In this document: positions 1 to 10,591 of the stretch, piece after piece
How positions within the stretch are numbered: the first letter of the stretch is position 1
Layout: every line of letters begins with the position of its first letter
Origin: Alentia gelatinosa
Taxonomy: Eukaryota; Annelida; Polychaeta; Phyllodocida; Polynoidae
NCBI GenBank assembly: GCA_950022655.1
Contig: OX465579.1
Span: forward strand, 13,739,088-13,803,087
Length of the DNA: 64,000 bases
Direction of reading: 5' to 3'
Program-made: the position numbers and the translations under genes
The notes under the pieces: generated by a model
What the model was told of the DNA's origin: nothing
The model's database searches: none
Seen by the model: the letters and a program-made list of their open reading frames with translations, nothing else

Positions 1-723
1 AGTGGTAGCTGTCGGGATAGCGCCGAGGAGATCGACGTGGAGGAGGACTCGTGCCCGTACCCGGAGGAGGGCATGCCGGTGCCAGGCCCCGGGATGCCCG
101 GCGGGGACGGCGGGCACCTACCGCCCTCCCAGGACGCCTCCAGACGCGGCCCGGACGGCGAAACCGGCGCCAGTCACAGCTCCAGCGACGAGAGCTGCGG
201 CAGTACGGCGGGTGGAGGCCGCTTGGACCTCTCCGACCCCGGCAGCCTACACCACCACCACCACCACCACCTCCTGGGCCTCAACTACGAGGGCAAGGAC
301 CTAGGCGGCAAGACCGCCAAAATGGGCCGGCCTAACAAGAAAGGCGAAGGTAAGGCGGTTAGATTGTCGATCAACGCTCGCGAAAGACGTAGGATGCACG
401 ATCTGAATGACGCACTGGATGAGCTGCGTTCAGTGATCCCGTACGCGCATAGTCCGTCCGTGCGCAAACTCTCCAAGATAGCTACTCTACTCCTGGCCAA
501 GAACTACATCCTCATGCAGGCCAACGCACTGGAGGAGATGCGGCGGCTCATCACGTATATGAAGCAGACCACCCCGGCGCCGCCCCCGGTGTACGAGGCG
601 TTCGGCCCGTACTCCCGCCAGCTGCCGCCCGCCGCCGCCGCCACCAGCACGGCCGAGAAGTGCGCCCCGCTCTACCCGCCGTCGGCCGGCTCCCCGAACT
701 GCAAGCACTGCGACAAGGTATGA
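1..723 (+). CDS. Beta3-type bHLH transcription factor (BHLHE22/BHLHE23 family), 5'-truncated
   Basis: The reading frame is open from the first base to a TGA at 721-723, giving 240 codons; the true start lies left of the window, and no ATG near the edge need be chosen. Codons 121-185 form a complete bHLH domain: basic region [20 protein letters not shown], loop with [20 protein letters not shown], helix 2 with [18 protein letters not shown]. This pattern, with Asn-Ala-Arg in the basic region and YILMQ in helix 2, separates Beta3 proteins from the related Olig family. Codons 84-90 are seven His; the N-terminal part is Gly/Pro/Ser-rich and acidic. The C-terminus EKCAPLY (219-225) then CKHCDKV (234-240) resembles the Cys motif ending vertebrate BHLHE22/23. 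Family members are nuclear E-box-binding, mostly repressing, factors in neural differentiation; that role is family knowledge. Two donor-like AAG|GT sites (349/350 and 717/718) are noted; the first lies just before conserved coding and is surely exonic. Orthology to 22 versus 23 is not resolved. Confidence 0.93.
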   Translation, partial: SGSCRDSAEEIDVEEDSCPYPEEGMPVPGPGMPGGDGGHLPPSQDASRRGPDGETGASHSSSDESCGSTAGGGRLDLSDPGSLHHHHHHHLLGLNYEGKDLGGKTAKMGRPNKKGEGKAVRLSINARERRRMHDLNDALDELRSVIPYAHSPSVRKLSKIATLLLAKNYILMQANALEEMRRLITYMKQTTPAPPPVYEAFGPYSRQLPPAAAATSTAEKCAPLYPPSAGSPNCKHCDKV

Positions 724-2750
724 CCAGACTTTACACGCTCACCTACGTAAAACAAACTTTAACCCATACGACGAACGGCGCTCCAAACCCCCAACCCATG
801 CTGAGATGTATACCTTTATACTATACACAACAACAACAACAACAACACCGGCCATCTTCTAAGCGTGTGGCCCTCACCGCCCGCCATGTTGATAGTGTGT
901 GTGTGGGGGGAGAAAAGTGACCTGATCAAAAGCTCAACAGTCTACTACTTACTCCTCCTACACAAGAGTACGTGTATACATACATACGCGGCGCCCAGGT
1001 GTGAGTTGGGTATACCGGGCCTGGGGCCAGTGGGTCCCGCTAGGAATACCCGCCGCCGCCGCCGCCGGGGGGGCTGGATGGGTGCAAGGGGCGTGTGAAG
1101 GTGGTCCTACCCGTGTGCATCTGCTGCTTCTCGCCTACGGTGGTGATCTCAGGTGACAGGATCTTGATCCAAGGTCCCGTTGAAATAATCTGAAATAATT
1201 GAAAAGAAAGAAAAAAAACAAGAGACAAATCAAGATCCATGCAGGCGAGCGAGCGACAAACGAGGACGGAAGGATTATGCATATTTAATCGTCTTGGCGA
1301 GCGTCGAGCGTGATCCAAAACTCAAAACGCTCGACACAATTGATTTACAAATCGACACATTTTAATAGAATGGTGGTTCTTATTACAGTAGCTTAATACT
1401 CTATCGCATAGTATGGGTGCCCGAGACTGATATATATAGATATATATGCGGTTGATTCATTGGGTTAAGCAATACTGAGTCTATGTGTAACATCTGAGGA
1501 CACAATCCGGTTATATGTAGAAGCTACATGACCAAAGATACCTGTGGCATACATTGGTGTCCCACAGGGCTGGCAGATAGTCCCCATTAGGGAAGCCACG
1601 TGTCACGGCAAGGTCGGCTTCCTGTACTTATTGAGTGCCTCTGATTGAATGAACAACCCGAACTACGTTCCACAATCACATCTTGTTCCTGCTGCTGTTG
1701 TGGTATGAGAGTGCACACTCTATAGATGATCGAGAGAACAGGACATCAGACAATCATATAAAGAAAAAATATGTAAAGATTCCACACGTGAATATATACT
1801 TATTTATTTACATATGTTATGGAGATGTAAATGCTGTAATCAGTTAACAAGGTCATAGAGATGTGCCACAGACAAGAGACTGACTGACTATACCTCGGCT
1901 CCTATGTGAGTTAATTGAGTCAGGCCTGTAGCCACAGTCCAGCGTTATATCATTGGTTTTAGGAGACACTTTGAGAGATTTGTTTTATTACTCTGGAAAT
2001 GTACGAAACTAGTCAATCAGCTGAGGAATGTAAACGACGTCTGCAGGTTATTGTTTGTGTTCAATGATATGCCACAAGTGGTTTTAAATACAATATAACC
2101 ATGTTATTTACAGAAACATTGTTAATTCCATGTCAATGTCTCAATTATGTGATGACAGCTTTGTTTGATGCCAAGGCAGTAGAATATAAAATGTGGATTC
2201 TAGTGAACTGGTATTTTTTTCAAATTTCAATTCAATTTACAATTGATATCCATCATACCTCGTCGCTTAATTTCTGATTTTACAAAAAAAAAAGGTTTAC
2301 AATATCTGAAATATAAAATCAGACATGGCCATAGCTTTCATACAATTGCGAGGGGACTACATTTTACACATTGTTCTAAATTCAAATACCCTTCAGCTCA
2401 TGAAATGATGGATATTCGTGAAATTTGTATACTAATCGGTAGAAAGCCTTAAATTTAGTTGTCCATATGGTATTTGTTGACAATAGAACTATCAGTGAAC
2501 TATTAGTGTCGTGCACACTAGTATACATGTATTTGGACACTACAATGAAAACACATTGTCTCTTGAGACCTCACCATAAAATGTACAGAACTTTCCAGAA
2601 CAACCCCAAAAGAAGCTGTGTGTATCTGAGAGGAAATAATTTAGAATTGTTACAGATTAATGACATGTTTGAGAACGTGATAATTTCATGCTGGTCTGCT
2701 CACACTGAATCAAGAGATCCGATCTTGGCTGGTCTGTAAATGAAGGCTTT
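724..2750. other. 3' flank of the bHLH gene, no further feature seen
   Basis: Presumed 3' UTR and intergenic DNA. A short (CAA)n run lies at 828-847 and a CCG run near 1050-1066. I found no canonical AATAAA near the stop codon, so the transcript end cannot be placed. Open frames at 2243-2739 are short, AT-rich and unlike any family I know. Confidence 0.6.
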
Positions 2751-2759
2751 GTCCGCAGA

Positions 2760-3060
2760 CGTAGGGACAGATCCCAGATCACACCATCGATGTGACAGAT
2801 CACGTGACGCCTCAGATACGATCTGCGCATGTCCGGAAGTGGAAAGGTCACGTGCCCGAGGTCACATGACGCGTGTGTGTTCGCTCGCAGACGCATGGGG
2901 CGACCTCTACTGGGACGCTCGGGCACGTGCCGTGCGACAAATTGCGGACGATTTCATTTTGGCGTCACTGCGTGACGTCTGTGTGGACGCTGACGTTGAG
3001 ATGACGTCAGAGACGATGACGTCGCCCTCGAGGAGACGTGGCGTGACGTGACGCGGCACA
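2760..3060. promoter_or_regulatory. Cluster of CRE/ATF-like TGACG and CACGTG motifs
   Basis: About nine TGACG/CGTCA cores occur in some 280 bp, including one full TGACGTCA near 3002 and a tight series at 2961-3050. Three CACGTG E-boxes are interspersed (near 2798, 2848 and 2922). CREB/ATF proteins bind TGACGTCA and bHLH-ZIP proteins bind CACGTG; this is family knowledge. The block is GC- and CpG-rich, unlike its AT-rich surroundings, and could be a promoter or enhancer. No adjacent transcription unit could be identified. Confidence 0.4.
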
Positions 3061-3482
3061 GAAACACTCCAGCGCTCGCCAATTACACCCCGGGTGTTGG
3101 TACCGCGCCGCCGCCCGCCCCACCGCCTCCCTACCACGCCCAGCCGGGTCCGTCGGGGTAACGGCGGGCAGGCGGGGATAGCCCCGTGACCAAATGCAAT
3201 TGGTCCGGGTACAAGGGTATTAGACCGGCGCCCCTATCATTATATACCTGTTTGTAGTATATCCTACACATACGGCCCGCTCCTACCCATGTCGTATTTA
3301 CATCAGTACCACACCTAGGTGACGTATGGGGTATGTATGTGGCGTACGGGGCATGTACGGCGGCGAAATTCAAAAACTCGCCCAGAAGTTAAAAATTGGA
3401 TATTTTAAGGTATATGATAATACGAAAACAGGTATACTGTGTCTGTACGTGATATATACTTGGTAAAATTGACCAACAAGTT

Positions 3483-3750
3483 TTGGTCAGGGTCGTCGTT
3501 CTCCACAAGTTTGATGCGGGGTGATATAAACGAGGCGACAGCCGAGTGAATATCTAGCATTCAAACGAGTTGGACAACCAAAACCAAAACGAGTTGCTTT
3601 CTGTATTTATCTCACCCCTGTACACACTTAAAAGAATGGACAACACACAGGATATAAACCATGGAGAACGGGCTGCAATACTTGTACGGGTATGGAGAAC
3701 GAGTTCCCAATGTTAAGCCTATAGATATTTATTCCAGGGGTGAGATAAAT
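3483..3750 (+). repeat. Family D hairpin-headed repeat, copy D1
   Basis: A ~100-nt imperfect hairpin (3490-3590; centre GAGGCGACAGCCGAGTGAAT) is followed after ~17 nt by TTTATCTCACCCCTG at about 3608. The inverse box, CCAGGGGTGAGATAAA, ends at 3750. The core carries CCAATGTTAAGCCTATAG shortly before the right box, the hallmark of the family. Closest relatives in the window are 38113-38383 and the fragment at 27030-27122. Confidence 0.7.
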
Positions 3751-3860
3751 TATAGGAACTCAATCCTAAACATCTACACCATTATATATTGTGAGATGGA
3801 CAAGCCTGACCACTCAGCCATACCACACCGATCAGGACCGCAGTCTGCAAACCTAAATCT

Positions 3861-4234
3861 GGGACCTGTTTCAGTAGTTTCGTGACATTAGGCCTAGACA
3901 GACATCAACAGCGGCACCAACAGTGCAAGCAACAGCGGCAATTTTTTGTCAGGTTTCAAAACGCATGTCACAGTTAATGTCAAATATCAGCGGATCGGAG
4001 CGGACAATGTTCTTCATATTTGGACCGATTATAGGTTATATATATCCCTTACTCGTGTTAAAGTTTCATTGCTTAATTCTTACGGGGAGTGAGTGAAATT
4101 GTCTAATACCTTTGAAACCAGACACACCGTGTTTGGGGTCTGTCTTGTCCTAAGTGCCGCAACTTGTGTTGATCTGTCCATATGGTGTCATAGACGCCAT
4201 CTAGACATGTCACAAAACTATTGAAACAGGTCCC
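3861..4234. mobile_element. Family F TIR element (F1) between 27-bp direct duplications
   Basis: The 374-bp element starts GGGACCTGTTTCAGTAGTTT and ends with the inverse (AAACTATTGAAACAGGTCCC), a TIR of about 27 bp with few mismatches. The flanks 3834-3860 and 4235-4261 are identical over 27 bp, beginning AGGACCGCAGTCTGC. No coding capacity is seen. Related copies occur at 28207-28515 and 28615-28745 without such flanks. The superfamily is unassigned. Confidence 0.75.
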
Positions 4235-4658
4235 AGGACCGCAGTCTGCAAACCTAAATCTGATCCACTTATGATACTCACAGAAGTTCTCCCATAGACG
4301 GAGCTCTATCCCTTGTCACCTTTACAGAATGAGTGCGTGTGAATGTGGCTAATACGACTATGATCTAAGCCGACACGCAGGTGTTCAACCATGCAGCCTA
4401 CACACGTGTACGTCGGTACAGCCAAGTGTTCAATTGTAAATATAATGTGCCATAGATTTGTATAATACTAGGGCTGTATGACCTGTTCAACATAGCCCCC
4501 CAGGGGGCGATATTATAGAGATTTATGTAAAAATGATGGAAGAAGTGGCCTGGTTCCAAGCTGATATAAAGTTGACAAAGTGAAATACTTCAAAGTGGTT
4601 GTGATTGTGTTCTGTTGAAAATTCATGACAAAATTATTTTGATAATAACGCATAGAGG

Positions 4659-5030
4659 TTTTATCCTACCCCTAATAAAAAAAACGCCATAGACTTAGCA
4701 TAGGCAAATTTTATGTGGCAGGCCATGACATAAAGTGTTCTTTATGCCACTATAGTAATATCAAAATTGACCAATCAGAGACAAGGTTGTCAGCTACTAT
4801 GAAAGAAGTTCGGTTGGTTGTTGAGTTGATATTTATCTTTTAGTAATACAAAAGCGTAGAGACGGGGTAGGATGAATACGAAACCGAACTCGAGTTAGCC
4901 TTGTCAGTCATTATACCACTCTGGTCAGGTCTGTTCCTCACTACGCTCAGCTAACGCTTCGCGTAGTAATACACGACCTGCCTGTCGTGGCATAAACACT
5001 GACAAGGCTAACTCTTGTTCAGTTTCTACT
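4659..5030 (-). repeat. Family D hairpin-headed repeat, copy D2 (reverse orientation)
   Basis: TTTTATCCTACCCCTAAT at 4659 is matched by the inverse GGGGTAGGATGAA near 4866, followed by a long hairpin at about 4886-5025. The hairpin arms share GAGTTAGCCTTGTCAG and its complement; the centre reads CGCTTCGCGTAGT. This is the TTTATCCTACCC subtype also seen at 5558, 15945 and 52794. Confidence 0.65.
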
Positions 5031-5185
5031 AAGTCCTTTACACCCTCTTCCAGTACTTGATGATGCAACAAATGCCAGGTTTCCTCGTTCTCTGTGGCTT
5101 TTTCCTCTCTAAATTTAGTCATGTGCATTTGATAGTCTTCATACAAATTCCCTCTGCTTGATACGAGTATTTGTGTCGAGAGGTT
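5030..5185 (-). pseudogene. Protein-like fragment, unidentified
   Basis: On the minus strand, after a CTAG acceptor-like site at 5186-5189, a frame reads NLSTQILVSSRGNLYEDYQM and continues for about 30 charged residues (HMTKFREEKATENEETWHLL, then HHQVLEEGVKDLVETE). It has the Glu/Lys-rich, helix-forming look of a real coiled-coil exon and is less AT-rich than its surroundings. It then runs into the arm of repeat D2 with no clear donor site. I do not recognise the family. It may be a stranded exon, a transposon ORF relic or chance. Confidence 0.25.
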
Positions 5186-5557
5186 CTAGAGGAATAGCCT
5201 TTGTTGTTATGAAAGTTACCCCGGCTACAACCCTAGTTTTTTTATACTCACACTAATGCCAGTGATATTCCAAACAAAGAGATATAAGTCAGGACAAGTG
5301 ATCAAGTGTCTTAAAAATTCAAAAATGGTTGTAATTGTTAGATTAGAATTTCCCGTGCCATTCTTTTTATGCTTAGTTTAGACACACCCACCTCCTCCAC
5401 CCTCGAGGGGTATCAGATATGCTTTAATATTTATTAAAAACAGAATATGTATAGACCAGGTACGGTTCCTATCTAGAATCCCTTTGTTATGGGTTTCAGG
5501 TAGACGGGTCCTATGATGTCACCAAATACTATCAAGAAATTTCATGTGATTATTTAT

Positions 5558-5800
5558 ATGGCGTGAGTTGTCTTCGTGGAATGATATCATGAAGGGGAGC
5601 TGAGTGATAACTGTAGCGGAAGACAACAAATGCCATGAAAACAATTTTATGAAATTAAGTGACGTTTAGATTTTATCCGACCCGATCATGTATTTCTAAC
5701 TCTATATGTCAAGCATGGCACATGAATATTTTATGGCATAACCGTGGTATAGAATCACACCATATTAGATCTATGAAGGTTTATATGAGGGGTAGGACCA
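5558..5800 (+). repeat. Family D hairpin-headed repeat, copy D3
   Basis: A decayed hairpin (arms GTTGTCTTC and GAAGACAAC, about 5568-5630) precedes TTTTATCCGACCC at 5671. The inverse box GGGGTAGGACC ends near 5800. It is a diverged member of the TTTATCCTACCC subtype. Confidence 0.5.
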
Positions 5801-6032
5801 ATTTAGTTGTATATTTATTTAATTTCTATATCAGGTGTCCAATTAGGAGTGTTATTGACATCATATATAAATCTCAACCTGAGACTTATCAACTAAATCA
5901 TAAACATAATGTTTTCACAGATATATACTAGATTTTATAATGACGAAAATAATTGTAAAGAAATAACAAGAACCGCGATCTATCTGCCACCTATTCAAAG
6001 CAATATTCTAGAGTAATTCCTTGGAAATATAA

Positions 6033-6316
6033 GGCCCAGCGTCCACCTACTACGATGTGGCTCCGATATGGTCTACGATTGACCTCCCGATAAAAAAATA
6101 AAAATCACGTCGGAAGGTCACCAAATATCGGGGCAGTTGACCAAGTTTCTGCGATTAGGCACCGATAAAAAACCGATAAAATGCGTGGTGGATTTGCATG
6201 TCTAGATATATGTCTACGATTTTGCACCTTCCCGATATGTCTCCGACATTGACATTTTTGCATCGGAGCCATATCGATAGGTCTAAATTTCTATCGTAGT
6301 AGGTGGACGCCAGGCC
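6033..6316 (+). mobile_element. MITE-C copy 1 (PIF/Harbinger-like)
   Basis: A 284-bp non-autonomous element with ends GGCCCAGCGTCCACCTACTA and the inverse ending CCAGGCC. It is flanked by TAA at 6030-6032 and 6317-6319, a 3-bp target duplication. The interior is rich in CGATAT/ATATCG sub-repeats and has no ORF of note. A TWA target site is the habit of PIF/Harbinger transposases; the family assignment rests on that and on the TIR alone. Confidence 0.85.
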
Positions 6317-6319
6317 TAA

Positions 6320-6745
6320 CCATGGCACATCCATCTCCTTCTAGAAAATCCATCCGGCCGGTTAGCATTGATTGAGGGACCGCTTGTTATTCTATAGGGC
6401 AGGAACAAATGTCTGTGTGTGTTCAGACTACATACAGAACACTTCATAGCTGGTCCCACACCACGCTTGTGAACACCCACACAAAGCAGGATCCCTTCAC
6501 TACGACACCCCTCTACATTCAGGTCCGATCTGCCCCTTTCACTTCCTCCACGTCCAACCCCCTTCCTCCCTCAGTCTCCCCGCCCTTTCTCTGTACTCAG
6601 ATGTGTTATTACTCAGTGGCAATTCGATTGCCGTCCATTTCCTCGATTTCCCCGTGAACCTGAGCACCAGAGTAGGCCGTAATTGGATGTGTATAAAATT
6701 AAATTTACCCGAATCGGCCCCGGGTTGTTGGTAGTGGCTGTGATG
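6320..6745. other. Unremarkable intergenic DNA
   Basis: I see no repeat copy or gene. The open frame at 6409-6657 is Ser/Thr/Pro-rich and lacks any recognisable domain. Confidence 0.4.
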
Positions 6746-6749
6746 GGCG

Positions 6750-7772
6750 AGAGTGGGTCGAGAGAGGGAGGGAGGGAGGGAGGGGAGTATAAGGGGAGAG
6801 GGAGGGAGGGAGGGAGGGGAGTATAAGGGGAGAGGGAGGGAGGGAGGGGAGTATAAGCAGAGAGGGAGGGAGAGAGAGGGAGGGAGGGAGGGGGTATAAG
6901 GAGAGAGGGAGGGAAGGGAGAGGTAGGGAGGGAAGGAAGGAGGCAGAGAGGGAGGCTTCGGGAGGGAGGTATAAGGAGAGAGGGAGGGAGGTTAAAGGGC
7001 GAGGGAGGGAGAAAGGGAGGAGGGCGGGAAAGAGGGAGGGAGGCTTAGGGAGGTAGCGTGGGAAGGAGGGAGGTATGGAGAGGGGGGTTTAGGGAGAGAG
7101 AGAAGAAGGAAGAGAGGAAAGCAGGGAGGGAGAGATGGAGGGAGGGAGAGAAAGAGGTTAAGGGAGGGAGAGGGGAGGTTTAGGGAGGGAGGAAGAGAGC
7201 AGGAGGGAGGGAGGTTAAAGGAGGAGAGAAGGAGGGAGGAAGAGGAGGAGGTAATGGAGGGAGGTAAAGGGAGGTAGGTTTAGGGACGGAAGGAGGGAGA
7301 GAGGTAGGGAGGGAAGGAGTGGGAGAGGGAGGTTTAGTGAGGGAGGCAGAGAGGGAGGCAGAGAGAGAGGGAGGCACAGAGAGAGGGAGGTTAAGGGAGG
7401 GTGGGAGGTAGGTAGGTATAGGGAGGGAGGTTTAGGGAGGGAAGGACAAAGGTTTAGGGAGGGAGAGAGGGAGGTTAAGGGAGGTTTAGGGAAGGAGGTA
7501 GAGAGGGAGGCAGAGAGGGAGAGAAGGAGATAGAGAGGGGGGGATAGATGGAGGCAAAGAGGAGGTTTAGGGAGGGAAGGAGGCAGGCAGGGAGGCAGGG
7601 AGGCAGATAGGAAGGTTTAGGGAGGATGGAAAGGAGGGAGAGAGGGAGGAAGGTTAAAGGGGGAGGGAAGGAGGGAGGAAGAGAGGGAGGAAGGGAGGGA
7701 GGTAAAGGGAGGGAGGTTTAGGGAAGGAGGGAGGGCGGGAGGGAGGTTAAGGGAAGGAAGGAGGGAGGGAGG
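6750..7772 (+). repeat. 1-kb polypurine tract (GGGA/GGGAGA) with TTTAGGG motifs
   Basis: The + strand is almost entirely purine, built from GGGAGGGAGG and variants. Early units contain GTATAAGGGGAGAG; later units contain GGTTTAGGGAGGG about ten times. Such strand asymmetry can form triplex or G-quadruplex structures in general. Ser/Pro/Leu-rich frames on the minus strand are repeat translations and not genes. Confidence 0.9.
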
Positions 7773-7829
7773 CGTGTTGACGCGGGAAGGAGGTGAGGGT
7801 GTAGTAAACCTTCACAGTATGAAGTGATG

Positions 7830-8770
7830 GCCGTGTCCGTGTCGTGTCAGGCGGAGGGCGGGTGGCTCGGGGTCGGGGCCCGGGTGTTGTGTTAGATCCC
7901 CCCGCCTTCCCCCGCCCTGCCCCGGCTTGGATCCCTCCCCCTCCTCCGCGCCGTCACGCCGGGCTCCCCGCTCCCTGCATTAGCGCCGTCTCCGCACTAG
8001 GTGACAGCCTCTCCTTATTTACCACCCCTCCAAAGTGTTTGCCTGAAAATAATCGTATTAGGGCCACGTCAAATGCAATCGGCCAGATTTATGCATTGTC
8101 ATAGGCAGTAAACGCGCCTGATAGACCCGGCGCCGGAGTCGGGCAGAATTGTGTTTCGCACACTTGTCTTACCACGCCGCCCCGCGCTAAATTGAGCCAA
8201 CCGGATTTCCCGGACGACTCACACTAAAAACAGTCTCCCGAGTGTATTGCTGATTCATTTTTTGTTGTCTCCTCCACCGGGCGTTTTCTTGCCTTTTCTT
8301 GTGTTTAAATGATTCATTTAACGTCCTCAAAGGGTGGAGTGACTAATACATATTCATTAGCGCATCTGTTAGGCCAGGGTGGTGGCGCGAGGCCGGCTGG
8401 TAATCCAATAAGAGGGTGGTGCCGCCCGCCGCGGCCCCTCCCGGCCACAGCCCCCAGTCACTAATCTGGCCGTTTCAAACGGGCGCCTCTTGCGGGGCGG
8501 CGTGTGGTGAACAAAACGCGCCGTTGCTCACTTTGTCCGCAATCATGTCTGCTTGTGTGCACTGTGCCATCGGCGGGCGCCACAATCTTACATGATCAGG
8601 CGCTTGTAAAAACACCCGCGCCGCCCGCCGCCGCCCGGACGCCTTGCGCACGTGTACCCGCCCGACGTCTGTGGATGCGTTTGATTCGGCGCCGCTTCCC
8701 TGTCAGAGCGGAAGCGTCACGGTCTCTGCTTGTTTTTGGGGTTAGCGTGTGTCGGTTGCGGTATGGTGAA
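7830..8770. promoter_or_regulatory. GC-rich island, putative regulatory block
   Basis: CpG-rich sequence with no copy of the window's MITE families. It contains homeodomain-type and octamer-like words (ATTTATGCATTG near 8090, TTAAATGATTCATTTAA near 8310, TATTCATTAG near 8350) in otherwise GC-rich context. Inference only: it looks like conserved non-coding DNA beside a developmental gene. Confidence 0.3.
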
Positions 8771-9508
8771 CAGCTCGGAGCTGGTCGGGGCCACTCGGAA
8801 CTGCTCGGAGCGGCTCGGAACTGCTCGGAGCGGGTTGGAGCAGCTCGAGCGGGTCGGAGCAGTTCGGAGCCGGTAGGAGCAGCTCAGAGCTGGTCAGGGC
8901 CACTCGGAACGAGACGGAGCAGCTCGGAACTGCTCGGAACTGCTCGAAACTGCTCGGAGCGGGTTGGAACTGCTCAGAGCTGGTCGAGGCCACTCAGAGT
9001 CGCTCGGAGCTGCTCGGAACTGTTTGGAGCCTGCCGGAGCAGCTCGGAGCGGGTCGGAGCAGTTCGGAGCTGCTCGGAATTGCTCGGAACTGCTCGGAGC
9101 GGGTTGGAACTGTACAGAGCTAGTCGGGGCCACTCGGAGTAGCTCGGAGCAGCTCGGAGCTGCTCGGAGCCTGCCGGAGCAGCTCGGAGAAGGTCGGAAC
9201 TGCTAGGAGCTAGTCACAATAGCTCAAGGCAGATCGGGGCCACTCGGAGCTGGTCGGAGCTGGTCAGGGTCACTCGGAACGGGTTGGAGCGGGTCGGAAC
9301 TGCTCGGAACTGCTTGGAACTGCTCGGAGCAGTTCGGAGCTGGTCGGAGCCGGTCAGAGCAGCTCGGAGCTGATCGGAGCAGCTCGGAGCGGGTTGAAGC
9401 AGCTCGGAGCAGCTCGAAGTAGGTCGGAACTCCTCGAAGCGGGTCGGAGCAGTTTGGTGCGGGTCGGAATACCTCGGAGCGAGCCGGGGCAACTCGGAGG
9501 AGCTCGAA
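8771..9508 (+). repeat. 10-bp minisatellite, unit CTCGGAACTG/GCTCGGAGC
   Basis: About 74 copies of a ten-base unit (CTCGGARCTG with GGTCGGAGCA and GGTTGGAACT variants) run in near-perfect register. A marker variant GGCCACTCGG recurs with CCACT at 8791, 8900, 8990, 9130 and 9240; spacings are multiples of ten apart from one 109. Open frames across it on both strands exist because the unit lacks stop codons. Confidence 0.93.
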
Positions 9509-9719
9509 CATGATCTCAGTAACTACAAAGTATTCATAGTAGGTCCCTGACTGCTCAAACTTGCTCTGAGCTTCCACGAACTGCTCTTTTTTTTACCCGA
9601 CGTCTTCAATAGACGCTCAGGTACACCAGCCAGAGACTGTGGACACTTTTGAAACGTCTGACTGGCCTCGGGTTTGGATGCCGTTCAATAAGAGTACAAC
9701 ATTGAAGTCTCGTTCGTAA

Positions 9720-9941
9720 AGCCGGAGACACACCAAGCTAGAAACGCAGCTAGTTCCGTAATTGCCAATACAAAATGGCCTTATGTGAGCTATTATTTCA
9801 TATTTCACCTGATTATTGCATCAGAGATGCTAAATTATTGGTGGGAGATATTACTATGAAATAATATCGCACATATATACGCAAATTCTTGTTGGCGATT
9901 CTGGAGATCGCTACCGTTACTCTCTTGGTGTGTCCCGGGCC
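9720..9941. mobile_element. MITE family K, copy K1 (TAA target site)
   Basis: A 222-bp element starts AGCCGGAGACACACCAAGC and ends TTGGTGTGTCCCGGGCC. TAA flanks it at 9717-9719 and 9942-9944. It aligns with K2 along its length, including GGTGGGAGATATTACTATGA. PIF/Harbinger-like by target site. Confidence 0.75.
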
Positions 9942-10052
9942 TAAGACTGCCTCTCGAATTGCGACGGATGGATATAATAACGATCGGGTTAATTCCGCGA
10001 AGGAGACTAGATGATAGTCTGCCAAAAGTAAACGTCGGCTAATAGATACTAA

Positions 10053-10266
10053 AGGCGCAGACACACCGACCAAGCGAGAAACACAGTGATTTCTGGAATC
10101 GCCAACATAAAATGGCATGTATGTGAGCCATTATTTCATATTTCCCTCGATAATTAATTCAGATACGCTAAATTATCGGTGGGAGATATTACTATGAAAA
10201 AATATCACAGATATATGCTATTTTGTATTGGCGATTTCAGAGATCTCGCTTGGTGTGTCTCCGGCT
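10053..10266. mobile_element. MITE family K, copy K2 (TAA target site)
   Basis: A 214-bp sister of K1 in the same orientation, ending CGCTTGGTGTGTCTCCGGCT. TAA flanks it at 10050-10052 and 10267-10269. The last base matches the inverse of the first, which supports these boundaries. Confidence 0.78.
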
Positions 10267-10591
10267 TAAGAGATCTGTAGAGTCGGTCTACAGTATATAG
10301 TGGAAGTCAATATCAGACTACAAAGAAAATTAATAATGGACAATGGACACCAATGATAGAGGTTATACAATAGAGCATGCCAGTAGCAGACAGTTGATAT
10401 CAATGGTACAAGTTAGGCAATTGAATGTGTCAATAGTAAACCGTCGATATTAGACGGTGGGCATCAATGGCAGAGGTGGAACAATAGGCAAGGTCAATAG
10501 AAGGTCAAAATGTCATTATCAGGGCGAGAACCTTAGAGACTTTATAGGTTGAGTAGAGGCTGCTATTAGACTGTTCTAAATTGTATAATTA

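Noticed and set aside
37..723. GTG at 37 as the start of the bHLH protein
   Set aside because: The frame is open to base 1 and eukaryotic starts are ATG; the gene simply begins outside the window.
8504..9577. Several long frames over the 10-bp minisatellite
   Set aside because: The unit has no stop codon in any frame, so both strands stay open; no domain is seen.
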